From Hyphochytrium catenoides (lineage: Eukaryota; Sar; Hyphochytriomycetes; Hyphochytriales; Hyphochytriaceae), in assembly GCA_900088475.1 (NCBI GenBank), contig FLMG01002775.1, positions 1-64,000 on the forward strand: a DNA stretch of 64,000 nt, given 5' to 3'. The notes under the pieces were generated by a model, which saw nothing but the letters and a program-made list of their open reading frames with translations, had not been told where the DNA came from and made no database searches. The translations under genes and the position numbers were made by a program. Shown piece after piece: positions 1 through 12,214 of the stretch. Numbering within the stretch: the stretch's first letter is position 1; each line of letters begins with the position of its first letter.

Positions 1-2
1 TT

Positions 3-2516
3 CTCACAAGACACGAGCAGGGGGCAGGGCATATGGCTGAAGGTTATGCTAGAGCCACGGGTAAGGTCAAGAAGACTTGAGCTTGTTGTTAGGGTGGGTT
101 AGATCTCAACTGTTCTCCTAGGCAAGCCTGGCATCGTCCTTGTTACATCCGGTCCTGGGGCCACAAATACTGTGACTCCTCTTCAGGACGCGCTCATGGA
201 TGGAACCCCAATGATTGTTTTTAGCGGACAGGTGAGGCGCCCCGCGCTGTAATTACACTACTGGCAAAAGGCCTAGAGCTAAGTGGGCTCGTAGGTGGCT
301 ACCAGTGCCCTAGGAAGCGATGCCTTTCAGGAGGCCGACATAATGGGAATTACTCGGCCATGCACAAAGTGGAATGTCCAAGTTCGGCACGTCAATGAGA
401 TGGCTCAGCGCATCAACGAGGCGTTCCACATCGCCACAACTGGACGGCCTGGGCCCGTGCTGGTCGATTTGCCGAAGGATGTGACTGGTAAGCTAACCTA
501 TGGTGGATAGTATTAGAGGTAGAGAGCAAGGGTTAGTGGTACTGATGATTTGGGATTATGTTCACCCAGATAACGTTATTGTTCTTTCCACAGCCGGCGT
601 CTGTAAATCTGCAGTTTCTAAGGAACCTACCTTATTGGGCTACTATGGAGAGAAGAAGGTCAAGGGTAACAGGCGTGACATGGCAGAGAACATCAAAGCT
701 GCTTCGGACCTTATAAACAGAGCAAAGAGACCCGTGATCTTTGCTGGTCAGGGCGTCATCTCTGCAGATGCGTCACAGGAGTTGCGGAAGCTTGCTAGGG
801 CAGCTAATATTCCAGTGACCACCACGCTTCATGTACGCATTTTTCCTCGCCATGCCTCCAAAATGGCCGCAGGATTAACGGCTTATTTCTGATTCTGTAC
901 CTCTCTCTATGTGTCCAGGGCATGGGCGCCTTTGATGAACGCGATTCTCTCAGTCTTCACATGCTTGGTATGCATGGCTCAGCCTATGCCAACAAGGCTA
1001 TGCAGGTACATTCAGGATCATAACCCTGTCTCTAATTTTGTGTCTTCTAAAAGCTTAAGCTGACGCTTGTTGCTATCTCTCGCCTTTTCAGAGCGCAGAT
1101 CTGGTAATTGCCGTGGGAGCGCGGTTTGATGACCGCGTAACGGGCCGTGTGAAGGACTTTGCTCCAGAGGCACGCAGAGCGGCAGCGGAGGGCCGTGGCG
1201 GCATCATCCACATAGATATCTCCGCAAAACAGGTAAGCTGACCTTCACATTATTGCAGCCTGGTAGAACGGTACATGGGGGTTGTGCGGTTTCCAAACAG
1301 AAATCCATCATGACTTCTTTCGCTCATGGCCTCTTTTCTGCTCTGTATTCATTGCATAGATTGACAAAATCATCCCAAGCACGGTGTCTGTTATTGGTGA
1401 TGCGAAGTACAATCTGCAACAGCTTATTCCTAGAGTACGGTCAAAGCCTCGCACAGAGTGGCACAACCAGCTTCAAGAGTGGAAGCGGAAGTGAGTGACC
1501 CTTGCATCTGTGTCCCTGGCCGAAGGATAGATTTCTAGCGGTGGCTATGTGCATCTCTTACCTCTTGTGACCTAGCTTTTGTTCATCTTCTTCGGCATGC
1601 CTTGCATTTCTAGAGCCAAACCCGTGTGGTGCACGGAATCCTGGAGTTTCGTCTGACGAAGACTTTACCGTGTTGTAGGTTTCCATTCCGTTACCGCAAC
1701 AGTGAACCTGGGAAGCTTATGAAACCTCAGAGAGTAATTGAGGAGTTATATACTCAGACAAAGGACAGAGATGATGTTATCTTGACCACCGGGGTCGGGC
1801 AGCATCAAATGTGGGCTGCGCAATTCTATCGCTGGACACAACCAAGAAGCATTGTCACCTCGGGTGGGCTCGGAACGATGGGTTATGGCCTTCCGTCGGC
1901 CATCGGTGCGAAGATGGCCCGACCTGACTGCACGGTGAGAGCCTTACTTGCTGCATGTTATTGGGCGTCGTTTTTTCCCTGAACTATCACACGTTCCTGC
2001 TATGACACTTTCCCCTGGTGTCCTGTTTGTCGATACATGTCGGTTTCGTCTTTGAGACCGTGGTCGTCCTTTAGCACTTACAAATATATCGTTCTCGTAT
2101 TTTGGCAGGTCGTGGATATTGATGGAGATGCAAGCTTTATGATGACGTGCATGGAGCTTGCCACAGCTGCTGAATATAACATTGGCGTTAAGGTCTTACT
2201 GCTGAACAACGACTTTCAGGGTATGGTGAAGCAGTGGCAGGATCTGTTCTACGACCAACGCTACTGCGCCACGGCCATGAAGAACCCGAACTTCCCGAAG
2301 TTGGCCGAGGCAATGAACTGCACCGGCTTGCGCTGTGACAACGAGAACGATCTTCCTGAGGTGATGAAGGCAATGCTGGAGTGCGACGGGCCAGTGGTGG
2401 CTGAGTTCGTAGTAGAGAAGGATGAGCACTGCTATCCAATGGTGGGGGCAGGACGTGCGCTGGATGAGATGATAATTGGAGACTTTGATGACTGTCCGCC
2501 AACAACCTCTAGGTAG
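3..2516 (+). CDS. ILV2: Acetolactate synthase catalytic subunit (5' partial)
   Basis: Catalyses the ThDP-dependent first common step of valine, leucine and isoleucine synthesis (two pyruvate to acetolactate), normally in mitochondrion or plastid. Nine exons give 540 aa in one frame: 3-60, 122-231, 295-487, 594-832, 919-1005, 1092-1232, 1360-1490, 1679-1934, 2109-2516. The N terminus and targeting peptide lie left of the window. Visible motifs are [17 protein letters not shown] (with the catalytic Glu), [18 protein letters not shown] in the FAD region, [13 protein letters not shown], and DIDGDASF followed by LLNND for Mg-ThDP binding. The sequence tracks yeast Ilv2 closely, including the GQHQMWAAQ stretch and the long C-terminal tail. 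The herbicide-site Trp is kept (KQWQDLFY), but the usual Pro after FSGQV is Ala (GCT, 298-300). It is convergent with the U2A' gene. Confidence 0.96.
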
Positions 2517-2999
2517 ATAAGAGAAATAACTTTATTTAGTCAACTACATCATCGTAAGGGCGTCCCACGGGCGCGATCACGCTCGCCGCGGATCTCCTCA
2601 ACCTTTGCACTCCTCATTCAATCCCTTCCCTCTTCTGTGAGTCTACTCCCCGCTAATGCAGGATCCCTGGGCGGTCTAAGAGAGCAATGGATGCCAAGAC
2701 TAATGCCTTAAAAGTTCTCAGTAGTATTACGGAGAGGATTATATAATCGCTTCGTGTTATGATCTGCAGCTGAAAAGTTGTGGGAGAAGGCGGAAAGACG
2801 CGGCCAGTCCTATGCGCACGGTCTGCTATAACGCGTTGTCGCCACTCCTTGTATGAACTAATTAGCAATGACTAGGTGGCTGAGAAGTTTCCCCATCATG
2901 GCCAGAGCGGCTCTTTTTTTCCTGCTTTAGTGCCATCCCGGCGAACCTCTTTCCAGTCCTTATCTGTTCCTCTTTCCAATTTCCTTGTCGCGGTGGAAT
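2517..2999. other. Convergent intergenic spacer
   Basis: This 483-bp stretch lies between the stop codons of acetolactate synthase and U2A'. It must hold both 3' UTRs and polyadenylation signals. No coding segment or structured element was recognised; short open frames here have no family resemblance. Confidence 0.6.
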
Positions 3000-5260
3000 T
3001 CACAGGTTCTCTAAGAGTCTAGCCATCAGTTCTGCCTTCAAACCCTTTGTGGACAAGTTGCGCCTCGAGAGCTCAGCCTTGAGATCTGCAACTTTCATTT
3101 TCTTCACCTGACTCTCTGTGAGTGAGTTATCTGCAACTCCTTCCACAGCTTCATCCTCGCCTTCCACCTCCATCGGACTTTCCTCATCTTGGGGGGTAGG
3201 TGGCGCCTTCTTTCCCTTTGGTGTCTTTTTAGCACTTCCGCTTCGTGGATGGGGAGAATTCGTCTTCGGTGTAGAGGCAGCTTTTGCTGGCGCCCTGGGT
3301 GAGGCTGCCCGCGGGGAGGCGGACTTAGTGGAATCCTCCGTCTCAACTGGCGTTGGCTGTTTCCTTGGCGATGTCGGTTTGATTGCCTTAGGGGATTCTG
3401 GGACAGGTGTTGGAGTCTGAGGTGCTGCTGCTGCTAGTGTGGTGGCGGGCTTAGTAGGCGATGGTGGCTTGAGAGCAGGCTGGGTGGCAATGTGAGCTGC
3501 CTGTTCGGAGCCTTTCTTTGGAGAGGTGGGTTTGGCGGCTGAGGGTGGCTGTCTTGGACTACCCTGCTCAGTCCTTTGGCGTTTGGGAGACTGCCCGTCT
3601 ACTCTTGCTCGATCCGGACTGCTCACCCTCTTTGTCTACCACACGGGACTACGTAAGTGCGGTAGATAAGTCAAAGCTAGACCTTCACACATACCTTAGA
3701 AGGCGACGCCGGAGCCGGTTTCTCGGTGGCTCCATCTTCAAGGTTAAAGTCAAAGACCCCAGTCTGCCAACACGGATGTAAGCTCGAGGGAACCACATTT
3801 GTAGAGAAAGTAATTAAGCTACCTTGATGGCACGCTCTAACCTGTCCACTTCCTGTGGCGTCTTCGCCTTAGCAATCATCGCCTGAGGATGAAAGAGCAG
3901 ACGCATGCAATCAGTAAAGTGGGAGAATAACGTAGAACAGCATTAAGCAATAGGACATGGTTAACTATCAGGCCTTAGAGAAAGCGCGAATATGCTAAGG
4001 TGGAAACACTGATGTCAATAGGCTGGGAAGGAACCACCTTAAAGAGACATTGGCTCTAGCTTCCCAAGAGCTCCTATGTATTGGACATTGGAGCTAAGAG
4101 GCTTATAGTCATGACTCTCACCTTCAGCTTTGCAGTAACCTCAGGAGTCAGCTTCTTAGGCCCTCCATCTGTGGGAAGGCCTTCTCCAGGTACGAAAGTC
4201 CTCTCCTCAGCCTTCACCTCGTTAACCAACTGCTTTCCTGCGGTTGACTTGAAAAGTCGCGCAGCTTCTTTCCGTTGCTTAGGAGCCATAAACGTTTGAG
4301 TCAGAGGTATTGTTGTAGGTGCGGAACACGAGGGCACAGTCGCGGAGTGAAGGCGTTCGAAGAGACCTTGAGCATAACGTAGACGTCCAGAAATTCGCCC
4401 TTACCTTTGGCCGGATCTTCTTGAAGTCCAAGATCTTCAGGTTGGGGAGCTTGTATATGACGTACTCTCGGTAGTGATGGCGTTTGCAAACAGGGTTGTC
4501 CAGAAGACTAAGCTTTGCTAAGACCAGGAGTCAAGGAATCTTAAGCCAGAACGTCACCTGAACAGTAATAAAAGACAGAAGAGTAACTCCGGAAGGATAG
4601 AGAAATAAAACAAGGCTATGATTCTAGCTCGCAGCTGACAATGCTGCTCTGCTTAGTGGACTGTTGGAAAGGATACTGAGCTTCTTGAACGAAGTCATGG
4701 CATCAATCTCTGATAGGTTTACTATCTTGTTCCTGCTCAGAATGAGGGTCTCTAAGCTGGGCAGTGCCTCCCCCAAATCTTCCTGGATGCGAACAATGTG
4801 GTTGTTATTAAGGAGAAGAGTCTGCAGACGCTTCATCTTCGGAAAATTCTCTAGCTTCTTTATCTCATTGTCGGACAAGTCTATAGTGTCGAAGCCATCC
4901 TGCGCAGGAGAGGGGAACAGTGATGAGAGCCCTAGCAGAATGTCTAGTTGCTTTTATGAGCATCCAACCTGAGTTACTCCGAGATTCTCTATGGTCGGGA
5001 TCTTATATCCTGAGGAAATGAGGGCGTGGCATTATGGTGAGAACAGTGCTATAGCCAACGATGGCAGTCGGGCCAATCACCGTGTACGAGCGACCACGAT
5101 CGAATGTTGTCAGAGCGCTTCGCTCTCAAATGTCAAATGTTTCCGAAAATAGCTGGAAGCTTCTAGAATTTATTTGCCTACCTCTGAGATCTAGCTCCCT
5201 TTCTCTGGCGGGGTTGATCCAGTCCCGAGCCCGCAGGATAACGTCTGCTGTGAGTCTCAT
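3000..5260 (-). CDS. SNRPA1: U2 snRNP protein U2A' with C-terminal SAP domain
   Basis: U2A' is a leucine-rich-repeat protein that binds U2B'' and U2 snRNA stem-loop IV in the spliceosome. Eight exons join without a frame break: 5182-5260, 4969-5009, 4677-4899, 4405-4517, 4122-4277, 3823-3882, 3695-3763, 3000-3635 (458 aa). Residues 1-225 match the family from the RELDLRGYKIP-like start through the LRRs and the tail motif EERTFVPGEGLPTD; a short helix (QEVDRLERAIK) ends the usual U2A' homology. After that comes about 150 aa of Pro/Ser/Lys/Thr-rich linker with repeated SPK-type sites. It ends in a 35-aa SAP motif at 3003-3107 (VADLKAELSRRNLSTKG core). Human U2A' is about 255 aa with no SAP domain, so the extension is unusual. 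The second intron starts GTTGGA, a weak donor. Confidence 0.93.
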
Positions 5261-6505
5261 CTTCTCTCTGTCGTTGCGCTAGGAACACCACACGGATTAC
5301 TTGCAACTCAGCGCTCTGCTATTATCGCAGGCTGCGGCAGTCACTAGGTCCGATGACCCAGGTCTTCTCACCAACAACAGCAACTCCTGTGCCTAGGATA
5401 GTAACCTGACAATAACTGGTCTGGTACAGGGTTTGCAACTGCCCTTCTCCTCTTCCAGAGCTAAAGGTGCGGACAACAACAGCTCCTTATGCCGGGCTTT
5501 CTTGATTACTTACTGTCCCACAAGCTTCCTCTTCCTGCCGTGCTCTCTCTCTGACTGTCCCCTGGGTCTCATCTCCGGCCCTGGCATGTAGTTCTACTCG
5601 ACTCCCCAGAAGAAAGCTTCATCGCTAATCTTCATGGATTCTCTGCCATCACCTGCAACTTTTTGAGGCCTTGAGATCTGTGTGACCGTGAAGCCTGCTC
5701 CTCAACCCTCAAACCCTCTCCCTCTCTCCCTGCGTCCTGAATAGCCGCTAACGGCCTCACTCGAGCAGATCAGCATGCAGCAGATTGTAAAACCCCCGTC
5801 ATTTATCTTGTCGTGGTTGTTCAATCTGCTGGGTACAGTGAGATATGATATTCCACATAAGATGCCGTTGATCGAGGATAACCGACCCAATAAAGATACG
5901 GATCTGGTATCCTTATTAGAGTGTAGTTGTAGGTGATCAATATTTCTCCGAAACTTTGCCATCAGAAGCGACACACCTGTTTTTGCTTGCTGTGAGCTCC
6001 ACCGTCTCGTGCCGACACCTCCTGCGGCTGTGCATCAGCAGGGCGAGTGGAAAGGCTGCCAGATACGACGGAGTGTCCCCGTCTGAGAGACTTGGGGCGG
6101 GGTAGCGCACCAACAGTGTGCTCTGGAGGGCTGCCGACGTGAGCTGTGCTTTGTCTGTTAGCTTGCGATCCGTCAGGAGGACTGCTGACCGTAGGAGTGG
6201 CTGTCTGGTATGCTTGCTAGAGTCTTGAAGTCCGGCACTCATATTAATCGTACTAGGAGGGCAACCGGCCATCAACATTGCCTGTTTGTCAGTATTGTCT
6301 ACGGTCAGAGGTTGTAAGTTCAATGTACAGCCTTCCATGCGATCTGGATGTCGCGGCCGTGGGCGGCAGTCGAGCTTTATGGGCTTGGACATAAGACGGC
6401 CACTTACAAACAGAGGAGCCAAATATGCGACGCTACGGACGAGGTATTTGAGAGTCCGGAAGGGCGGAGACTCCCTTTACCGCAAAGACTCTCGTACTTT
6501 GATAA
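5261..6505. promoter_or_regulatory. Divergent promoter region, U2A'/kinesin
   Basis: These 1.2 kb separate the start of U2A' (-) from the start of the kinesin (+), so both promoters and 5' UTRs should lie here. A 161-codon open frame on the minus strand (5937-6422) has no recognisable domain and is not called. No TATA-like or other element could be assigned with confidence. Confidence 0.5.
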
Positions 6506-9500
6506 ATGGCCACCTTACCAGAAGCAGGAAGGAACATGCTACCTCACCATGAGCGACATGACCAGAGTTTGTCGAGAGAACAGGAAGTGGGCCGTATAAA
6601 GGTGGTCCTTCGTGTACGACCCCTCTTGGCCAAGGAAACTGGGCACAACACCGCGCTGTTGCATATAGACAAGCAAAGGTTAGACTCCGGCGCAAACCTC
6701 AGCCACATTTTCTGGCACGCATTCTCTCACCGCATGTCTACTGCTCTAGAAACCTTGCGTCTTTGAGAACGCCTGTGTCGCAACATGCGGACTCTTCGCA
6801 CAAGGGGGATGCTGAAGCGTTGCAGTCTGCCACTGAAACAGAGAAAACCTTTCAGTTTGACGCTGTCTTTGACGGCAGTTCCAGCCAGGTAGCTGCTGAC
6901 GTAAAGTTTGGCTTAATCTGTCCGGATGGGGCCATCACCTTATTCTGAGGGCTGGCATCTACTGACTTTCGTACGTAGGGTGAGTTCTTCGAGCAGGCCG
7001 GTCTGCCCTCGATGGTCTCCAAGCTCTTGGTAGGTCTTGTTCTTGTAGAGTGACGTACATGCATTGGCCCCTGTCCCTATTCCTACCGCGCATCTTAGCT
7101 TACCGTATACCCTAGGAAGGCTACCACGTCACAATATTCGCATACGGCCAGGTGAGACAGCTCTTCTCGCAAACCGAATGACTCTTGCTTCTTCTCGCTT
7201 CGTCTTCTGCTTCCTTTTGCCTTTTCTCTCTTGTGTGGCGGGATACTGACGAAGCGGATGCTTCAGACTGGCTCGGGAAAGACCTTTACCATGGATGGTT
7301 ATAACTACGAAGCAACGAACAGGCGGCCTAGGGAGGAGAGGAATCGGGTGGCAGCTGTCTTCAGCGGTCCAGAAAATGACAACATTGGAGTAGGTTCTCG
7401 CCAGCTTATGCTTAACAAACCCTAGCCGCTGTCCCTTTCGTCTCTACCGCCCTCGTGGCTCTATAGCTCGTCTCTACTTGTAACCTATTCTTCGCGCTCT
7501 GCTTCTCTGCCTGATGTCTCGTTTATAGGTCTGAACTTCTCTATTTGTTGTTGCTCCCTAGATGACTCCCAGAGTTGTGCGGCATCTATTTGAGCGTATT
7601 GCTGGTGATAAGGTATAAGACCCAAGGTGCTCTCGAAGCTCTAGGATACCGCTGATGTATTCTTCCTCCTCACAGTCCAAAGAATATACGGTTCGCTGTT
7701 CGTTTCTACAGATCTATAATGAATCGGTAAGGCAACCGTGACGACGATGACTTTCTAGTGCTCGTCTTCTACTTTGTTGTTCCCTCCTTTTAACTCTGTC
7801 TCATGTCTGTGATAGTGTCCTTTATCACCCTAAATACCGCCAATTTCTAAAGGACATATCTTTCAGATATATGATCTTCTGAACGCTCTGCACCTTCGAG
7901 AGCCATCGAACGGAAAGTAAGACTGCGGCAGTCCGATTGACGACGATAGACTTTTCTATAGCAGTATCTAAGCTTTTCGCTGGGCATGTGATAGAAATGC
8001 TCATGGCCTACGCCTTCGGTGGACGTCTCGAGAGTTTTATGTGGAAAACTTGTATGCGGCGGACTGCACCAGCTACGACGAGGTAGATGGAGGGAAGCTG
8101 AGTGAAGAGAGAGATGAAGATCGACAGACAGAGAGCACTGTTACAGAGGAGCGAAAAGCAAGTGCATACTGCACCGGGCTCGACAGCAAGAATCCAACAA
8201 GTCGTTCTCCATTCAAACCTCCTCTCTCCTCAGGTGATGGCGTTATTTCAGGCTGGGGCTCGCAGCAAGATTATGGCATCTCACCGGATGAATCAGCAGT
8301 CGTCACGATCCCATAGCCTCTTTCGGTTAACACTAAAGGTCATTGATCCCACAAAGCCGAATGAAGAGCAAGTGAGTGAACTCGTGCTGGTGGACCTTGC
8401 CGGCTCAGAGCGAGTCCGACAAACAGGAGCTACAGGTCCGAAGCGAGGCAGTGGGACCAAGAGAGGGAAATATATTGAACGAGGAGAGGGGCAAAAGGAG
8501 GGAGAAAGGGAGGATGTTGCAAGTAAAGGGTTAAGAGTGGGGAAGCGCAACAATGTGCTTCTGACGCACAAGTAGTTTCCTCCAAGAACCCTCACTAAAC
8601 CCGCCATTAGGCGTTACCCTTAAGGAAAGCATTGGCATCAACCGCAGCCTTTTTGTCCTACGAAAGGTGATCCAGGCCTTGGCAGAGGGTAAGAAGGGTC
8701 ACATCCCCTACCGGGATTCAAAACTTACTTCGTTATTGAAGCACGGGTAAGGCAAGACCTGCCAGTTTCCTCCGAAGAAATGTATACTCACTTCTATTCC
8801 GCCTCCAATCCCTAGACTGGGTGGCAACAGCATTACGCTGATGGTGGCGTGCTTATCGCCCAGTGATAGCTACTGGGAAGAGAATTTAAATACCCTCCAT
8901 TATGCTTCTCAAGCCCAGGTAGATGAGACAGGGTTCCCTCAACCAGTCCTGGAGTTGAATCTTCGCTCTTCTATTTTGCTCATGGAACTAAACCTGACTG
9001 CTGAAGGATTACGTCTAACGTGAAGTCCCATAGAGAATCACAAATCAGCCCGTGAAGAACGAGGATCCGCAGCTGAAGCTGATTCGGGAGCTTAAGGCCG
9101 AGATCAATAGATTACGAGAGGAGCTGAGCCAGGTGAATCACTATTGGAATGGCCCCTCTGAATTGCCCCTATGTCTGGGGATATAACAAGTGACGAACCC
9201 TCTTGCAGGCCCACAAGCTGATTCTTATGACCAAGCTTGCAGAAGAAGCTGGAAGCCCAGCAGCGCGGAATTTAGGGGTGGACAACTTCCCTTCGACAGT
9301 GATGCCCCTTTCCGGCTTATCAGGAGTGCCTTCGCCGATTTCATCCGCTAGTAATGAATTAGCTTTATCCGAAGGCACTCCACTGTTAAAGAGTGAGTTG
9401 TTGACCGTGAAGAGGCAGCTCCTGTCCAATATTATCATGATCAAGGAAATGTACCAGGTGAGCCCTTCCTGTCGAGCTGCGTTCATTCTCTTTAGCTAAG

Positions 9501-11015
9501 ATGCTTTGAATAGACGGAGAAGGACTTGCGTGAGAAACTTTATGGGACAGAGCACAAGCTCCAGGAATGCCAAGCAGAAAACGCGACATTGAACATTGAG
9601 AATAGAGACCTCCGCGAGGTAGAGATGGCCGAGACTTAGACACTAATTACGGATCCAAGACTTACTCCGCACTTGTCGTACGCTCACATGCCACCCAATG
9701 ATGCGCTCACAGAAGCTGGATGTACTTGAATATCTCATCGCTTCAGGGTTGCAGGGCTCGACAGGAAGTGGGCAAGCAGAAGAGTGTCCGCAGAGAGAGG
9801 GTCAATGTATGCAGTGTGACGAGGAGGGCAGAGGAGGCCAGCAAGAAGTCGAAAATAGAGGACACTCTCCAGCTATTATCAGGCCTCAGACCCCCAAGGA
9901 GGTCCAGGTCCAGGACGCCCTGAGGTCTATTCGCTTGCGTTTCCTAGACAGTACGGGATACCTGCATCTAGAGGCCTCAAACAAAAAGGTAAGTCAAATC
10001 TGCTCGATACGGGGATGCTAGGATAAGTTATGACCGTTGTCTTCTTTTCAGCTAGAGGAAGATGTGCGCAAGCTTAAGAGCGACAACGACAAACTCAAGA
10101 AGCTGCTAATGAAGGTTACGTTTGACCAATTTCTGAACTCCGTCCCACTGCCCGCCTTTTCTTGTCGTTTTAATTGGTGCGAAGCGCTTATGTCCTCTAG
10201 AGTCGTCAAACTCACTTCCGTATCCAAAACTGGTCTAGGGAGAGTCAGATAGTCGTTCTGAGGACGCCGCAGAAGGAGGTAAGCTTTTGAGAGAATCCAA
10301 GGTTGCAGAAGGAGGTGACATCTTGACCCGCTGCACTCTCATCAGGTTGTTTCTAACACTGTCCTATTTGTTACTCTTACCTATGGCTCTTCACAAAGAC
10401 AAGGAGGCCGAAGGATATGCAGCCGCTCCACCTAAGGCGAAGCGTAGCTTCCGTGCCAGTGGCGCCTTGTCGGTGGGACCCCAATTGTCCTGCTTACACT
10501 ATTTGCCTTCTCTCTATCGAATTTGGCTCAACGGGTTTGGCGAGTGACTAGGTGGATGAGCTGAAGAACCTGTTGAGGCAGAAACCCAAGGCAGAGGCGT
10601 ACCCTTCTAGGGTGGAAGATGCCGATCGGTGAGTCCAGAGACAACGAAGAGCTATCTAATCCCCGTTTAACGAGGTCCTCCTGCATTATAGAAGTCTCAG
10701 CAGAGATCGTGACGCGAGAGGCCTTTTAACTGCCATTTTGACCCCAACCGATAGTCGTCGGCTAATTCCTCTTCGCCCTGACCTGGGGAATAACAATGCA
10801 TCAGATGATGCACAGCCATCAGACATCAAGACAGAAGGTGAGGCAAAGTAGCATAAAATGCTCAGTCTTCCTTGGGCATTCGTTGACTCCCCATCCCTTT
10901 GGACTCTCTGTCGTGGTCAGACCCTGCGAAGCAAATGGCTACCCTTAGTCGCCTCCTGAAGGCTCGGGGTAGTCTCAAGAGGCGGAGCTCCAAGTCAACC
11001 CCAACATCCGACTGA
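6506..11015 (+). CDS. Kinesin family motor protein, N-terminal motor
   Basis: This is a microtubule motor of about 795 aa from 22 exons. The motor exons are 6506-6678, 6750-6888, 6979-7029, 7116-7151, 7267-7389, 7562-7612, 7676-7726, 7867-7916, 8035-8082, 8234-8435,8611-8746, 8816-8918 and 9034-9132. Tail exons run from 9209 to the TGA at 11013-11015. Diagnostic motifs in order are [10 protein letters not shown], the P-loop [17 protein letters not shown] split by an intron, [24 protein letters not shown] (switch I), [10 protein letters not shown] (switch II) and [13 protein letters not shown]. The neck is followed by [20 protein letters not shown] and coiled-coil segments. The C terminus is basic and Ser-rich. 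The junction between exons 7867-7916 and 8035-8082 is one base out of frame, so a splice site there is misjudged or there is a sequence error. The kinesin subfamily is not settled; the NEDP-type neck resembles several families. Confidence 0.9.
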
Positions 11016-12214
11016 GCTCAATAAGAAAACAGAAGATAGGAAGCACAAATAATCTCCTCAAACTCGGCAAGGGAGTAAGGCGACCAAAGCAGGATTGAGG
11101 GGCATGGACAGGACCAGTCCTGAGGATGAGGGATCTCAGACTTGGTATGCCGCCTCGCTTCGAAGGCTGGCTTCACCTTAGGTTTAGGAAGAAGAGGTCA
11201 GTAGTCGGTGTAGCTCCCACACGTTATTCAATCTCACAGGCCGCCATTGGTGGCCTATACTAGGCTTCTAGGTTCAACGTGTTCCAAAAAATTCTCTTAT
11301 GATCTGCAACTTGCAGGGGCGAATAGCTAAGTAGGGGACAAAGCAGACCGTGAGCCTATGGCAAGTGGGTTCTCTACACCGTGTCCCGCGAGGATCACAC
11401 ACACGTGCTCAGCTTGCGGTCCCAAATCTATAATTATTAATACCGCTAAGCAATCTCTCGCGACATGCAAGTTATGCAGCGAGGGAGTCAATCTGCGAAA
11501 GATCACCCTGACACTCTTCATTAGGCTCTTTGCCTGGAGCATCAGTCCAATGGATCAATTACCAAGCGCCTATAGCTCACTACTAGGAGGCTTGCTGCTT
11601 GCTACTCATTGCTAGGCTGCTGACAGTTTGGGCCTCTTTACACTGTCACCCTGCTGTCAAGAAGCGCAGCGTCTGGAAGGACGTTTGCAGAGATTCATTG
11701 GCTCACTGACCACTACTCCGAGGGTAGATCTGGGGATTGGTTGGCATTCCTATGGGTTCAAGTTGAAACTCTCTCTAGGGAGTTCGGGCATTGAGCGGCG
11801 AAGGATTGGGAAAGGTTACGTTGAAGAGAATCAACCTCAGACGCGACAAAAGAATCCTCCGGAAGTTGCCTCATCATCAGTCTCGACCTGTCCGCTGATT
11901 GGTCTATGCCTTTCTTCAATTCTCCTTGCCTCCATCGGCAGCTTGCTGAGCCACCTCCTCCCGCCCGTGCCCAGGCCAGCCGCGCCGTGTGCCGATCTAG
12001 TCCCAAGCTTCGTCATCTCAGCTTTATTCCCTCCGCGAAGCGATTCCGGGCCGGTGAACCTTGAGCTGCACCCAGCAGTTGGTGCCAGTACGTCATCTCT
12101 CTTCTCCATTGTATGTGCTGCTGAATTTAAAAGGCCAGGGAGTACGGCTGCACAGCTGAGGATGCTTCTTGAGAAGCAACTTCAGCCACGCGGCTCCACG
12201 ATCTCCCCGGGGAA
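11016..12214. other. Intergenic region downstream of kinesin
   Basis: About 1.2 kb lies between the kinesin stop and the first transporter. It should contain the kinesin 3' UTR and the transporter promoter. A 196-codon plus-strand open frame (11628-12218) is present, but it has no domain, an odd composition and no splice continuity with either neighbour, so it is not called. Confidence 0.5.

Noticed and set aside
5937-6422. 161-codon minus-strand open frame in the U2A'/kinesin spacer
   Set aside because: No recognisable motif, composition unlike the coding exons, and it lies in the only room for two promoters.
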